In this document: in pieces, positions 43,875 through 54,172 of the stretch
Position numbering within the stretch: position 1 is the stretch's first letter
Layout: the number at the start of each line of letters is the position of its first letter
DNA from: Streptomyces sp. YIM 121038
GTDB taxonomy: Bacteria > Actinomycetota > Actinomycetes > Streptomycetales > Streptomycetaceae
Direction of reading: 5' to 3'
Length of the DNA: 64,000 bases
Assembly (NCBI RefSeq): GCF_006088715.1
Contig: NZ_CP030771.1
Span: 3,534,001 to 3,598,000 of the forward strand
Translations under genes and position numbers: made by a program
The notes under the pieces: model-generated
Database searches by the model: none
Told to the model about the DNA's origin: nothing
What the model saw: only the letters and a program-made list of their open reading frames with translations

Positions 43875-46800
43875 ATGACCCGCGAAGCACAGCACTCCAC
43901 CGAGGACGCACCGGGCGCGAGACGCACCGCCCGCCTCGCCACCGCGATAGCCGTGGCCGCCGCCCTGACCGCGGCGGCCCCGCTCCCCCTGGCCTTCGCC
44001 GACGACACGCCCGCCCCGGCCCCCAAGTCCGCCGCCGCCAAGCTGGGCGCCGCCGACGCGGAGCTGCTCGCGGACGCGAAGGCGGACGGGGACAAGACCG
44101 TCACGATGATGGTCGCGACCCAGCCCGGCGCGACCGAGCAGGTCGCCAAGCAGCTGGACGCCGTCGAGGGCGGCTCGGTGGGCCGCACGTACGACAAGCT
44201 CGGCTACGTCCGCGCCTCCGTGCCGACCGCGAAGGCCGACGCCGCGATCAAGGCGGCGAGCAAGCTCACCACGGTGCACGGCATCGACCTGCGCCAGGAG
44301 ATCGAGCTGGACGACCCGAAGCCGCAGAGCGCGAAGGGGGCCGGGCCCGCCGCGGGCGCCGACGCCTACCCCGCGCCCGGCAAGGACACGCCCGCCAAGA
44401 ACCCGTACAACCCGTCCTTCGAGACGGGCGCCGTGGACTTCGTGAAGAAGAACCCGAAGGCCGACGGACGCGGGATCACCATCGGCGTCCTCGACTCGGG
44501 CGTCGACCTCGGGCACCCGGCGCTGCAGAAGACCACCACCGGCGAGCGCAAGATCACCGACTGGGTGACGGCCACCGACCCGATCGTGGACGGCGACGGC
44601 ACCTGGCGGCGGATGACGAACCCGGTCAGCGGTCCGGCCTTCACGTGGGACGGGGACACGTGGAAGGCGCCTTCGGGGTCCTTCCAGATCAGCCGGTTCC
44701 GCGAGGCCGCCACCGCGGGCGGCGACGCCAAGGGCGACCTCAACCGGGACGGCGACACGACCGACACCTGGGGCGTGCTGTACGACCCCGCCGCCGGCAC
44801 CGTCCGCGTCGACCTGAACGACAACAAGGACTTCACCGACGACAAGCCGATGAAGCCCTACGGCGACAAGCACCAGGTCGCCTACTTCGGCAAGGACGAC
44901 CCGGCCACCGACGTCGCCGAGCGCGTGCCGTTCGTCGTGGAGATCCGCAAGGACGTCCCGACGGACCCCTACGGCGGTGACTGGGTCGGCAAGAAGGCCG
45001 ACTTCGTGAACATCGGCCTCATCGAGTCCGAGCACGGCACGCACGTCGCGGGCATCACGGCCGCCAACAAGCTGTTCGGCGGCAAGATGAGCGGCGCCGC
45101 GCCCGGCGCCAAGATCGTCTCCTCGCGCGCCTGCACCTGGTCCGGCGGCTGCACCAACGTGGCCCTGACCGAGGGCATGATCGACCTCGTCACCAAGCGC
45201 GGCGTCGACATCGTCAACATGTCCATCGGCGGTCTGCCCGCGCTGAACGACGGCAACAACGCCCGTGCCGAGCTGTACAAGCGCCTCATCGACACCTACG
45301 GCGTGCAGCTGGTCATCTCGGCGGGCAACGAGGGCCCCGGCGCCAACACCATCGGCGACCCCGGGCTCGCCGACCACGTCATCTCCGTGGGCGCGGCCAT
45401 CTCCAAGGAGACCTGGGCCGCCAACTACGGCTCCGAGGTGACGAAGAAGTACGGCATGTTCAACTTCTCCTCGCGCGGGCCGCGTGAGGACGGCGGCTTC
45501 CAGCCGCTGATCACCGCGCCGGGCTCGGCCATCAACACCACGCAGACCTGGCTGCCCGGCGGCCCGGTCGCCGAGGCGGGCTACAAGCTCCCGGCCGGCT
45601 ACTCGATGCTGAACGGCACGTCGATGTCGTCGCCGCAGGCGGCGGGCTCCGCCGCGCTGCTGCTCAGCGCCGCCAAGCAGCAGCGGATCGACCTCACCCC
45701 GGCGAAGCTGCGCACCGCGCTCACCTCGACCGCCGACCGCATCCCCGGCGTCCAGGCCTATGCGCAGGGCACCGGCCGGATGGACGTCCTGGGTGCCTGG
45801 GACGCCATCAAGAGCGGCGCCAAGGCGCACGAGTACACCGTGAAGGCGCCCGTCGACACGGCCCTGGACCAGGAGCTGAAGAAGCCCGGCACCGGTCTGT
45901 ACGACCGTGAGGGCGGCCTGAAGGCGGGCGAGAAGAAGACCTACAAGGTCACCCTCACCCGGACCACCGGGCCGCGCGGGCCCGTGCGGCACGAGCTGAA
46001 GTTCGCGAACAACCACGAGAAGACGTTCCGGCTCGTCGGCCCCTCCGAGATCCTGCTGACCCGCGACAAGCCGGTCACGGTCAAGGTGGAGGCCGCGCCG
46101 CGGTCGGCGGGCGTCTCCAGCGCCCGTCTCACCGTGAACGACAAGCGCACGCCCGGCATCGACCACCAGATCATGACGACCGTGGTGGTCTCCAAGGAGC
46201 TGGCCAAGCCGAAGTTCACGTACACGGCGAAGGGCTCGGTGCAGCGCAACGGCACCACGTCGCACTTCGTGACGGTCCCCAAGGGCACCAAGACCCTTGA
46301 GGTCGCCCTCGGCGGGCTCGCGGACAAGAGCCAGACGCGCTTCATCTCCGTGCACCCCTACGGCCTGCCGTCGGAGGAGACGTCCTCGCTCGTCTGCTAC
46401 CCGAACTTCCCGAACCCGGACAACACCTGCCGTCCCGACCTGCGGTCGTACAAGAACCCGACGCCGGGCGTCTGGGAGATCGAGGTCGAGTCGCGGCGCA
46501 CGTCGCCGGTGCTCGACAACCCCTACCGCCTCGACGTGTCCGCGCTCGGCGTGTCCTTCGCCCCGGCGCCGCAGCAGGTCGACGACGCCAAGGTCGGGCG
46601 GCCGACCCCGGTCACCTGGAAGGCGACGAACGACTACGCCGCGGTGGACGGCAAGCTGAAGGGCGGCTCGCTGGGCTCGGCCGCCACCGCGCGGCCCACC
46701 ATCAAGCAGGGCCAGAAGCAGACCACCACGGTCGTCGTGCCCGAGGGCGCCGAGCGCCTGGACGCCGCGATCGGCTCCACCGCGGACGCCCGCGCCGACC

Positions 46801-47174
46801 TCGACCTCGCGGTCCTCAAGGACGGCCGGGTCGTCGCGCAGTCGGCGGACGGCGACTCGGACGAGTCGGTGAGCATCGCCAAGCCCGCGCCGGGGACGTA
46901 CACGATCGAGGTCGCGGGCTACTCCATCCCGACCGGCCAGACCGCGTACGACTACCGTGACGTGTTCTTCTCCGCGTCGCTCGGCCAGGTCAAGGTCGAC
47001 GAGGCCAAGCCGGTGAAGCTCGCCAACGGCGAGTCCGCCACCGTCGCGGCCGAGCTCGTCGCGGGCACGCCCGCCGCCTCGGGCCGGGTGCTGTTCGGCG
47101 AGGTCAACCTCCTGAACGCGCGCGGCACCGTCGCGGGCGCCGGCACCGTGACGGTCGCGAAGGTCACCGAGTAA
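43875..47174 (+). CDS. Large secreted subtilisin-like (S8) protease
   Basis: 1099 residues. Signal peptide (about 18-42), pro-region with the inhibitor I9-like motif GYVRASVPTAKADAAIKAAS, then the peptidase domain with Asp207 (GVLDSGVD), His387 (HGTHVAG) and Ser583 (NGTSMSSP). Asp and His are 180 residues apart, far more than the 30-60 normal in subtilases; the insertion carries DLNRDGDTTD and DLNDNKDFTD, which look like calcium-binding EF-hand-type loops. The C-terminal 450 residues are beta-rich (Fn3/PPC-like), as in tripeptidyl-peptidase II-related subtilases. Lacks an LPxTG anchor. ATG start; RBS weak (AGGGATG). Confidence 0.92.
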   Translation: MTREAQHSTEDAPGARRTARLATAIAVAAALTAAAPLPLAFADDTPAPAPKSAAAKLGAADAELLADAKADGDKTVTMMVATQPGATEQVAKQLDAVEGGSVGRTYDKLGYVRASVPTAKADAAIKAASKLTTVHGIDLRQEIELDDPKPQSAKGAGPAAGADAYPAPGKDTPAKNPYNPSFETGAVDFVKKNPKADGRGITIGVLDSGVDLGHPALQKTTTGERKITDWVTATDPIVDGDGTWRRMTNPVSGPAFTWDGDTWKAPSGSFQISRFREAATAGGDAKGDLNRDGDTTDTWGVLYDPAAGTVRVDLNDNKDFTDDKPMKPYGDKHQVAYFGKDDPATDVAERVPFVVEIRKDVPTDPYGGDWVGKKADFVNIGLIESEHGTHVAGITAANKLFGGKMSGAAPGAKIVSSRACTWSGGCTNVALTEGMIDLVTKRGVDIVNMSIGGLPALNDGNNARAELYKRLIDTYGVQLVISAGNEGPGANTIGDPGLADHVISVGAAISKETWAANYGSEVTKKYGMFNFSSRGPREDGGFQPLITAPGSAINTTQTWLPGGPVAEAGYKLPAGYSMLNGTSMSSPQAAGSAALLLSAAKQQRIDLTPAKLRTALTSTADRIPGVQAYAQGTGRMDVLGAWDAIKSGAKAHEYTVKAPVDTALDQELKKPGTGLYDREGGLKAGEKKTYKVTLTRTTGPRGPVRHELKFANNHEKTFRLVGPSEILLTRDKPVTVKVEAAPRSAGVSSARLTVNDKRTPGIDHQIMTTVVVSKELAKPKFTYTAKGSVQRNGTTSHFVTVPKGTKTLEVALGGLADKSQTRFISVHPYGLPSEETSSLVCYPNFPNPDNTCRPDLRSYKNPTPGVWEIEVESRRTSPVLDNPYRLDVSALGVSFAPAPQQVDDAKVGRPTPVTWKATNDYAAVDGKLKGGSLGSAATARPTIKQGQKQTTTVVVPEGAERLDAAIGSTADARADLDLAVLKDGRVVAQSADGDSDESVSIAKPAPGTYTIEVAGYSIPTGQTAYDYRDVFFSASLGQVKVDEAKPVKLANGESATVAAELVAGTPAASGRVLFGEVNLLNARGTVAGAGTVTVAKVTE

Positions 47175-47228
47175 CCGGTACTCACCGAGCAACCGGTACG
47201 GAGACCGTCCGCGGCACGGCATGCGGAA

Positions 47229-47259
47229 GGGGCGGGCACCTGGTCCAGGTGCCCGCCCC
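47229..47259. terminator. Bidirectional terminator
   Basis: Arms GGGGCGGGCACCTGG (47229-47243) and 47245-47259, between the convergent S8 and M28 peptidase genes. Confidence 0.85.
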
Positions 47260-47292
47260 GTTCTCGTGCGTGCGGCGGTGCCGCGCGGGGGA

Positions 47293-48789
47293 TCAGCGCT
47301 TGAGCGAGCCGAGGTCCTGCGCGTAGGTGCCGACCGCGTTCGCGATGACGTCGACGTTCACGTCGAAGACCTTGCGGTCGATGTTCTTCAGGGTGTCGCC
47401 CTTGCCGTGGTAGTTCGGGTCGTAGGGCTGGCCGGCCTTGCCGCCCGCCTTCGCCGCCTGCTCCTCGGTCTTGAGGCCCTCGGCGCCGGTGAAGGTGCCG
47501 CCCGCGGGGATGCCCTCGGCGATGAAGGGGCCGTAGTCGGAGCGGCCGTCGAAGTCGGTGCCCCAGTGCGGGACCTTCTTCTTGTCGAGGAAGCCGTTGA
47601 TCAGCTTCTCGATCTGGGCGGAGCCCTTCGGGCCCGGGCCGGAGCCGACGCCGTCGGAGTTGTCGCCGTCGTAGACGAGTTCGGCCGCGTTCGGCGAGCC
47701 GATCATGTCGAAGTTCAGGTACAGCTTGATGTTCTTCTTCTGCTTGGCCGTCAGCGACTTGACGTAGTGGTCGGAGCCGAGCAGGCCGAGCTCCTCGGCG
47801 GACCACCAGGAGAAGCGGACCTTGTTGTTGAGCTTCGTGCCGCCCTTGGTCGCCTTGGCGAGCTTCTCGGCGACCTCGATCAGACCGGCGGAGCCGGAGC
47901 CGTTGTCGTTGATGCCGGGGCCCTCGGGCACGGAGTCCAGGTGGGCGCCGAGGCCGACGACGCGGTCGGCGCGGCCGCCGCGGGTCTCCGCGATGACGTT
48001 GCGGGTCTTGTGCGGGACGGCCTTGGTGGCGACGTCCAGGGAGACCTTCACCTCGCCCTGGGCGATCTGCTTGGCGAGCGCCTCGCCCTCGGCCAGGGTG
48101 ATGCCCGCGGCCGGGATGTGCGCGTTGTCCGGGGTCTCCAGGTTGCCGTGGACGGGCTTGTCGCCGGAGTGGTTGTACAGGATGAGGCCGATGGCGCCCG
48201 CCTTGGCCGCGGCGGCCTCCTTCTCGGCGAAGGTGCAGGAGCCGCGCTTCACCAGGGCGATCTTGCCGGTGAAGGTGTCCGAGGCGTAGTCGTCGGCCTC
48301 GCAGCCGGGGGTGTCGTCGACGCGGGCGGCCGCGAGCGGCGCCTGGATGCCGCCCTCGGGCGTCGCCTTGCTGAAGTCGAAGGCCACCGCGTTGAGCTTG
48401 CGCGCCTCGGGCGACAGGACGGCCGCGCCCTCGCGCAGCGTCTCCGACTCGTAGAACGTGAAGTCCTGGTACGAGACCTTGTACCCGGCCTTCTTCAGGC
48501 GGTCGTGCACGTACGTGGTGGACGCCTTGTGGCCCTTGGTGCCCGCGGCGCGGTTGCCGCCGTTCTTGTCCGCTATCTCCTGGAACTTCTCCAGGTGGCG
48601 GTAGGCGCCCTTGCCGGAGGACTTCTCGACGAGCTTCTTGGCGAGCTTCTTCGCCTGCCGCTCCTGCGTGGTGGGGTGCGGCTTGTGGTCGGCCTGCGCG
48701 CCCGCCTGGGGTGCGGCGGCGAAGAGGACGGGGACGGCGACGGCCGCGGAGACGAGAGCGGCCGTCGCCCGGCTGCGGGGTGCGCGCAC
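47293..48789 (-). CDS. Secreted zinc aminopeptidase, M28 family with PA insert
   Basis: 498 residues. Start set at GTG (VRAPRSRATAALV), with GGAAGG 6 nt before; the frame runs 14 codons further up without an RBS. Signal peptide to about residue 32. A PA domain (about 130-250; KIALVKRGSCTFAEKEAAAAKAGAIGLILYN) precedes the peptidase domain with metal ligands in HLDSVPEGPGINDNGSG (His, Asp), SAEELGLLGS (Glu), NFDMIGS (Asp) and the late NYHGKGDT (His). Similar to S. griseus aminopeptidase. Works with the neighbouring S8 protease to degrade peptides outside the cell. Confidence 0.93.
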   Translation of the reverse strand: MRAPRSRATAALVSAAVAVPVLFAAAPQAGAQADHKPHPTTQERQAKKLAKKLVEKSSGKGAYRHLEKFQEIADKNGGNRAAGTKGHKASTTYVHDRLKKAGYKVSYQDFTFYESETLREGAAVLSPEARKLNAVAFDFSKATPEGGIQAPLAAARVDDTPGCEADDYASDTFTGKIALVKRGSCTFAEKEAAAAKAGAIGLILYNHSGDKPVHGNLETPDNAHIPAAGITLAEGEALAKQIAQGEVKVSLDVATKAVPHKTRNVIAETRGGRADRVVGLGAHLDSVPEGPGINDNGSGSAGLIEVAEKLAKATKGGTKLNNKVRFSWWSAEELGLLGSDHYVKSLTAKQKKNIKLYLNFDMIGSPNAAELVYDGDNSDGVGSGPGPKGSAQIEKLINGFLDKKKVPHWGTDFDGRSDYGPFIAEGIPAGGTFTGAEGLKTEEQAAKAGGKAGQPYDPNYHGKGDTLKNIDRKVFDVNVDVIANAVGTYAQDLGSLKR

Positions 48790-48960
48790 GGAGGTCCTTC
48801 CATGGGGGGTTCGGTGATCAGTGACGACCACTGCTGATCGCTGGTGATCATCAGTGATCGCGGTGGAAGGAAGTTAGCCCGGAAAAACCGCAGTTCAAAG
48901 GGTTTATCGCCGGGCGCAACAGCGCCTTCACCCAACTGTCACCGGAACTCAGCACTCCAG

Positions 48961-49026
48961 TCCGTGCCCCTCAGCACCCGGTTCCGTGCCCCTCAGCACC
49001 CGATTCCGTGCCCCTCAGCACTCCAG
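48961..49026 (-). repeat. Three tandem 22-bp repeats spanning a stop codon
   Basis: Unit TCCGTGCCCCTCAGCACCCG plus 2 nt, three times, with a partial fourth (48949-48960). The last unit contains the stop of the next gene, so the 3' end of that gene has been duplicated in tandem. Confidence 0.85.
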
Positions 49027-49833
49027 TCCGCGCGCCTTCGGCAGGGCGGCGAGGATCCAGCGGCGCTCCTTCGGGATGCCCTTGCCCGTCGTCCAGACGT
49101 CCGGCGAGGCCTCCCCCTCGGGGATGCCGATCAGGGCGTGGTCGCCCGCGCGCAGGGGTGGATCCGCGTTCACGTCCATCACGAACGTCACCTCCTCCGG
49201 CGCCTCGGCGGGCTTGTAGGCACGGGACACGTCCAGGGTGATCCGGTCCTGGCCGCCGCCCGGCAGCGTCTCCACGCTCTGTACGGTGCCCTCGACGATG
49301 AGGCGGGCACAGGCGACGTAACCCGCGGGCGACCCCTTTCCGTCCGCGTCCTGCTGGGGGCCGTCGTCGCCCGGCTCCCGGCGCTCGACCCCGGCGTCGG
49401 CGCCCGCGCCCGCCGACTTGTCGGCTCCGTCGTCCCCGGCGCCGAGGTCGGCCCGCGCGCCCAGCCACACCACGCCGCCCAGCAGGCCCGCCGCGGCCGT
49501 GGCGGCGAGGGCGAGCAGCGCGCGCCGCCGCACGGGCGCGCCCGGCCGCGGGCCGCGCACCGGCACCGGCCGCGGCGGCGCCTCCCCCGGGCCCCGCGCC
49601 AGGGCGTCCCCCACGGCCCGCAGCTGCTCCCGCAGCGCCGCCACGTCCGCGACCGCCGCCGCGTGCTCGGCCAGGAACCGCTCGTCGGCGCGCGCCGCCT
49701 CGGGCACGGGCTCGTCCGTGACCGCGAGCATCAGCGCGTCGGGGCCGTCGTAGCGCTCCCCGGGGGGCCCGCCCCGCGCGGCGCGGCCCTCGTGCCCGTC
49801 CTGCTCGTCGTACGCGCCGTGCGCCACGGTCAC
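49015..49833 (-). CDS. Single-pass membrane protein coupled to an ECF sigma factor (possible anti-sigma)
   Basis: 272 residues. The cytosolic N-terminal 100 residues have an Ala/Glu-rich helical part (EPVPEAARADERFLAEHAAAVADVAALREQL, about 41-71) and a proline-rich linker; one helix follows (about 104-124), then an external domain of about 145 residues with a beta-rich region. GTG start overlaps the sigma stop (GTGA), so translation is coupled. This position and topology suggest an anti-sigma factor, but the zinc-binding HxxxCxxC motif of ZAS proteins is absent. The stop lies in a 22-bp tandem repeat. Confidence 0.75.
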   Translation of the reverse strand: MTVAHGAYDEQDGHEGRAARGGPPGERYDGPDALMLAVTDEPVPEAARADERFLAEHAAAVADVAALREQLRAVGDALARGPGEAPPRPVPVRGPRPGAPVRRRALLALAATAAAGLLGGVVWLGARADLGAGDDGADKSAGAGADAGVERREPGDDGPQQDADGKGSPAGYVACARLIVEGTVQSVETLPGGGQDRITLDVSRAYKPAEAPEEVTFVMDVNADPPLRAGDHALIGIPEGEASPDVWTTGKGIPKERRWILAALPKARGLEC

Positions 49834-50378
49834 ACCACCTCTTCCTTCTGCAGCCGCGTGCGCAGCATCCGTACGGCCGCGTGCAGCCTGCTCTTGACCG
49901 TGCCCTCCGGGATGCCGAGCTCGGCGGCGATGTCCCGCACCGGCAGGTCCGCGTAGAAGCGCAGGACGACGACCTGCCGCTGGCCGTCCGGCAGTTCGTC
50001 CAGGCCCTGCGCCACGGCCAGCGACAGGACGCGCGACTCGGCGCCGTCGTCCGCGGGCCGCTCCGGGCGCAGCGCGGCGAGCCGTTCGCCGAGCCGCTCC
50101 TGGCGGTGCCGGGCCCGGTGCCAGTCCACGGCCCAGTTCGAGGCGACGACCGCGGCCCAGGCGGACACGTTGCGCGGGGCCTGCTCCCCCTTCGCCGCCC
50201 GTTCCAGGAGCCGCAGCCTGACCTGCTGCACCCCGTCCTGGAGTTCGCCGTACGGCACCCCGCCGAGCGACAGGACGGCCCGGACGCGGGCCTCCTGGGC
50301 CGGGTCGAGCGGGTCCGCCGCCGGTGTGCGGCGGTCGGCCGCGTCGCGCGCCTGACGGCGTGGTTTTCCGCGCAGCAA
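49830..50378 (-). CDS. ECF-type RNA polymerase sigma factor
   Basis: 182 residues from a TTG preceded by AGGAGG; an ATG 30 codons upstream (at 50468) is also open but gives a Gly-rich N-terminus that simply reads through the RBS. Region 2 includes QQVRLRLLERAAKG and AWAAVVASNWAVDWHRARHR (-10 recognition and melting), and region 4 has LPDGQRQVVVLRFYADLPVRDIAAELGIPEGTVKSRLHAAVRML (helix-turn-helix for -35). It directs transcription of a small regulon in response to a signal likely sensed by the overlapping downstream membrane protein. Confidence 0.85.
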   Translation of the reverse strand: MLRGKPRRQARDAADRRTPAADPLDPAQEARVRAVLSLGGVPYGELQDGVQQVRLRLLERAAKGEQAPRNVSAWAAVVASNWAVDWHRARHRQERLGERLAALRPERPADDGAESRVLSLAVAQGLDELPDGQRQVVVLRFYADLPVRDIAAELGIPEGTVKSRLHAAVRMLRTRLQKEEVV

Positions 50379-50607
50379 TGCCCCTCCCCCTCCTCCGTTT
50401 CCCCTACGACGCGGCAGCGGGGCGAATCGTTCGGCGGCCGGGGAGATGTCTCCGGCGGACCGGGACATCGCCTCCGGCGGGCCGGGGAACTCCCGGGACG
50501 GGGCGCGTCACCGCAGGTCAGCGGCGTGTCGGGGTGGTGTATCCGGAACCTCCTCCGCCACTTCTCCTCATCGACTTCACACTGTCTCCACTGACACGAT
50601 GAGCCCC

Positions 50608-52677
50608 ATGACGCACATCTCCAAGGGGGCCAACACCCCTGTCCCGGTGGCTCCGTTGCGGGTCGCGGTCTGCCGCTCGCAGGTGCCCGGGGCGCCCGTC
50701 GTCGACGCCTCCGCACTGCTCCTCGACGCGCGCGGCACGGTCCGGGGCGACGCCGACCTCGTCTTCTACAACCAGCCCGCGCACCCCTCCGGCGCGGTGC
50801 GGCACGCGGGCACGGCCGAGGGCGGCGGGCAGCTCGCCGAGTGGCTGGAGGTCGACCTGCCGCGGATCGAGCCGGACGTCCAGCGCGTGCTGATAGCCGG
50901 GTCCTGCGACGGCGGCACCTTCGGCGCGGTGCCCGGCCTGTACCTCCAGGCCATGACCGGTGACGGCGGCGTCGTCGCGCACTACGCCGTCACCGACGCG
51001 AGCACCGAGACGGCGTTCGTGCTCGGCGAGTTCTACCGGCGCGACGGGGGCTGGAAGTTCCGTGCGGTCGGGCAGGGCTACGCGTCCGGCCTCGCGGGCC
51101 TGGCGACGGACTTCGGCATCGCGGTGGAGCAGCCGGGTCCCGCGCCCGCGCCCGCACCGCAGCCGGTACAGCCCCCGCAGCCCCCGCAGCCGGTGCCCGT
51201 CCCGCAGCCGTCGTACGCGCCGGCCGTGCCCGCGGCCGGGCCCGCGCCCGCCGCGCCCCTGGGCCCCGAGTTCCACCCCTTCGCCCAGCAGGGCCACGGC
51301 AACGGCGTCGTCAGCGTCGACGCGCCGCTGCCGCCCGGCGCCGCGGTGCTCGTCGAGGCGTGGCAGCGCGGCGACGGCTACTTCGGCGTGACCACGCTCA
51401 ACCGCCGCAACAAGGACGACGACCACCTCTTCAACAGCACCCTGGACGACTTCCGGGGCCGCGTGCTCGTCAAGGTCCCGCAGGGCCGCCCGCTGCGCCT
51501 GCGCGTGGAGGCCGACAACGAGTGGGGCGTACGCGTCCTGCCGCTCTCGGCGGCCCGCCCGCTCGGCCCCGGCGCGCTCCAGGGCTACGGCCCCGACGTG
51601 CTCGCGTACCACGGCACGGCCGCCGACCTCGACGTGGACTTCGCGGGCGACGAGGACGGCGGCGGCTACATCGGCCTGAAGAGCCACGACGCCACCAGGC
51701 TGCGCGACCTCGACGACTACGACCTGCTCGTCAACGACACCGACCGGCTGCGCCAGACCGTGCCGCTCACCGACGGGCCGCTGCTGCTCGCCCTGGAGGC
51801 CGACGGCCCCTGGCAGCTCAGCGCGCGCCCGCTGCCGGTCGTCGACCAGGCCGTCGCCCAGGCGACCGGCGCCTACTCCGGACGCGGCCGGGCCACGGTC
51901 ACGCTGGTCAATCCGGCCCCCGGCCGCCCCGCCCTGCTCGACTACGCGATCGCGGGCGAGGACTCCTTCCTCGGGTACGAGGCGAAGCTGCTCGACGAGT
52001 ACGACGACGAGGAGCAGTTCCTCAGCGGGCAGAACAACGGCGAGCGCGGCCGGACCCTGATCTTCCGCGACGGCGCCGCGCAGGTGCGCCTCAAGCTGGA
52101 GGGCACGGGCGACTGGAGCCTCAGGCTGCTGCCCGTCGAGCAGGCGCCGCCCCTGACCGGTCCCGCCGAGGGCGCGGGCAGCGCGGTGTTCCGCTACGCC
52201 GGGCCGCCCGCGCTGCTCGGCCTCGCCCGCACCGGCTCCGGCGACGAGCCCCTGAGTACCCGCACCGTCCAGGCGCACGGCCGCACGGTGATCTCCGCCG
52301 ACACCTCGGGGCGCCGCCGCCCCGTCACCGGACCGCTGTGGGTCTCACCCGCGGGCCACGCCTACGTCCTGGTCAGCGCGGGCGACCACACCGCCTGGCG
52401 GATCGAGCCCGCCCCGGCCGCGAGCGCGCCCGCCCTCGGCAAGGGCGGGCGCGTGGAGGGGCAGGGCTACGGAGTCGTACGTCACACCGGTGCGGAAACC
52501 GAGATGATGCTCACCCACGAGGGCCGGGGCCTGATCGACCTCCTGGTCCTCTGGGAGCTCGACGAGCGGCTCGAACCGGTGCGGCGGATCAGCACCGCGG
52601 CGGGCCTGCAGCTGCTGCCCGGCGGCTACTTGCAGATCAGGACCAGCGGCCGCTGGGGCATCGAGCACCGGGGCTGA
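50608..52677 (+). CDS. Multi-module TerD-family protein
   Basis: 689 residues. N-terminal TerD domain (about 1-180: MTHISKGANTPVPVAPLRV, LVFYNQPAHPSGAVRHAG, DLPRIEPDVQRVLIAGSCDGG, GEFYRRDGGWKFRAVGQGYASGL) of the tellurium/stress-resistance family, whose members bind calcium through acidic loops. A Pro/Ala linker (about 180-225) leads to four or more repeated beta modules (WQRGDGYFGVTTL ..., GDEDGGGYIGLKSHDA, GEDSFLGYEAKLLDEYDDEEQF). Exact function unknown. Start is the second of two close ATGs, by analogy with TerD starts; RBS is weak. Divergent from the ECF sigma gene. Confidence 0.8.
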   Translation: MTHISKGANTPVPVAPLRVAVCRSQVPGAPVVDASALLLDARGTVRGDADLVFYNQPAHPSGAVRHAGTAEGGGQLAEWLEVDLPRIEPDVQRVLIAGSCDGGTFGAVPGLYLQAMTGDGGVVAHYAVTDASTETAFVLGEFYRRDGGWKFRAVGQGYASGLAGLATDFGIAVEQPGPAPAPAPQPVQPPQPPQPVPVPQPSYAPAVPAAGPAPAAPLGPEFHPFAQQGHGNGVVSVDAPLPPGAAVLVEAWQRGDGYFGVTTLNRRNKDDDHLFNSTLDDFRGRVLVKVPQGRPLRLRVEADNEWGVRVLPLSAARPLGPGALQGYGPDVLAYHGTAADLDVDFAGDEDGGGYIGLKSHDATRLRDLDDYDLLVNDTDRLRQTVPLTDGPLLLALEADGPWQLSARPLPVVDQAVAQATGAYSGRGRATVTLVNPAPGRPALLDYAIAGEDSFLGYEAKLLDEYDDEEQFLSGQNNGERGRTLIFRDGAAQVRLKLEGTGDWSLRLLPVEQAPPLTGPAEGAGSAVFRYAGPPALLGLARTGSGDEPLSTRTVQAHGRTVISADTSGRRRPVTGPLWVSPAGHAYVLVSAGDHTAWRIEPAPAASAPALGKGGRVEGQGYGVVRHTGAETEMMLTHEGRGLIDLLVLWELDERLEPVRRISTAAGLQLLPGGYLQIRTSGRWGIEHRG

Positions 52678-52736
52678 GCGCCCCGCGGGGCCGGGGGCGG
52701 CGTCTCACCTGCTGGTCAGCGCCGCCCCACGGCACG

Positions 52737-52750
52737 ATTGAGACCTCAAT
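52737..52750 (+). promoter_or_regulatory. Palindrome upstream of asd
   Basis: ATTGAG-AC-CTCAAT, perfect 6-bp arms, 87 nt before the asd start in an A/T-richer stretch. Candidate operator; no matching regulator nearby. Confidence 0.4.
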
Positions 52751-52827
52751 GAATTGGACAGGCGCCCTGGGGTCCCCCGCATGATGGGAAGGCTGAAAGC
52801 CAGCCGAGGCACGTGCCAGAACTTTAG

Positions 52828-53847
<1,020 letters not shown>

Positions 53848-53880
53848 CCCGTCCCGCCGGTTCCGACCCCGCGCTGACGC

Positions 53881-53909
53881 GCTCGTCCTCAAACGCCGGA
53901 CGGGCTGGA
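53881..53909 (+). repeat. Intergenic repeat family A, short copy 5
   Basis: GCTCGTCCTCAAACGCCGGA plus CGGGCTGG, the terminal part of family A only. Confidence 0.75.
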
Positions 53910-54019
53910 TGGCCCCGGCCGGGCGCCGTCGCCGACCGCCCGTCTGTTCTCCCCGCCCACCCGCCCCTTCCTCAGGGGTGGGTGGGCGGGGTTCGTCGCG
54001 GAGCGGCGAAGCGGACGGA

Positions 54020-54112
54020 CGACGGCGGGCGAGCCGCCAGGTCGGGGCTCGGCCGGGTCGCTGGGGTGGGAACGGGTGGGCGGGTGGGAGGAATCGCCGC
54101 GGTAGCGGTGGG
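54020..54112 (+). repeat. Intergenic repeat family B, copy 4
   Basis: GCCGCCAGGTCGGGGCTCGG ... CGCCGCGGTAGCGG, matching the reverse complement of the tandem pair at 43355-43548. It fills most of the asd-DUF1203 gap. Confidence 0.75.
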
Positions 54113-54172
54113 GCGAGGTAGGTGTCCGGAAAGCGCCAGCGTGGGCGCGGGGCACAGCGGAGGGTGGGGGAC

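Noticed and set aside
43857..47222. 1121-codon open frame antisense to the S8 protease
   Set aside because: High-GC DNA leaves long antisense frames open; translation is V/R/G/L-rich with no domain, and the plus strand has full catalytic motifs.
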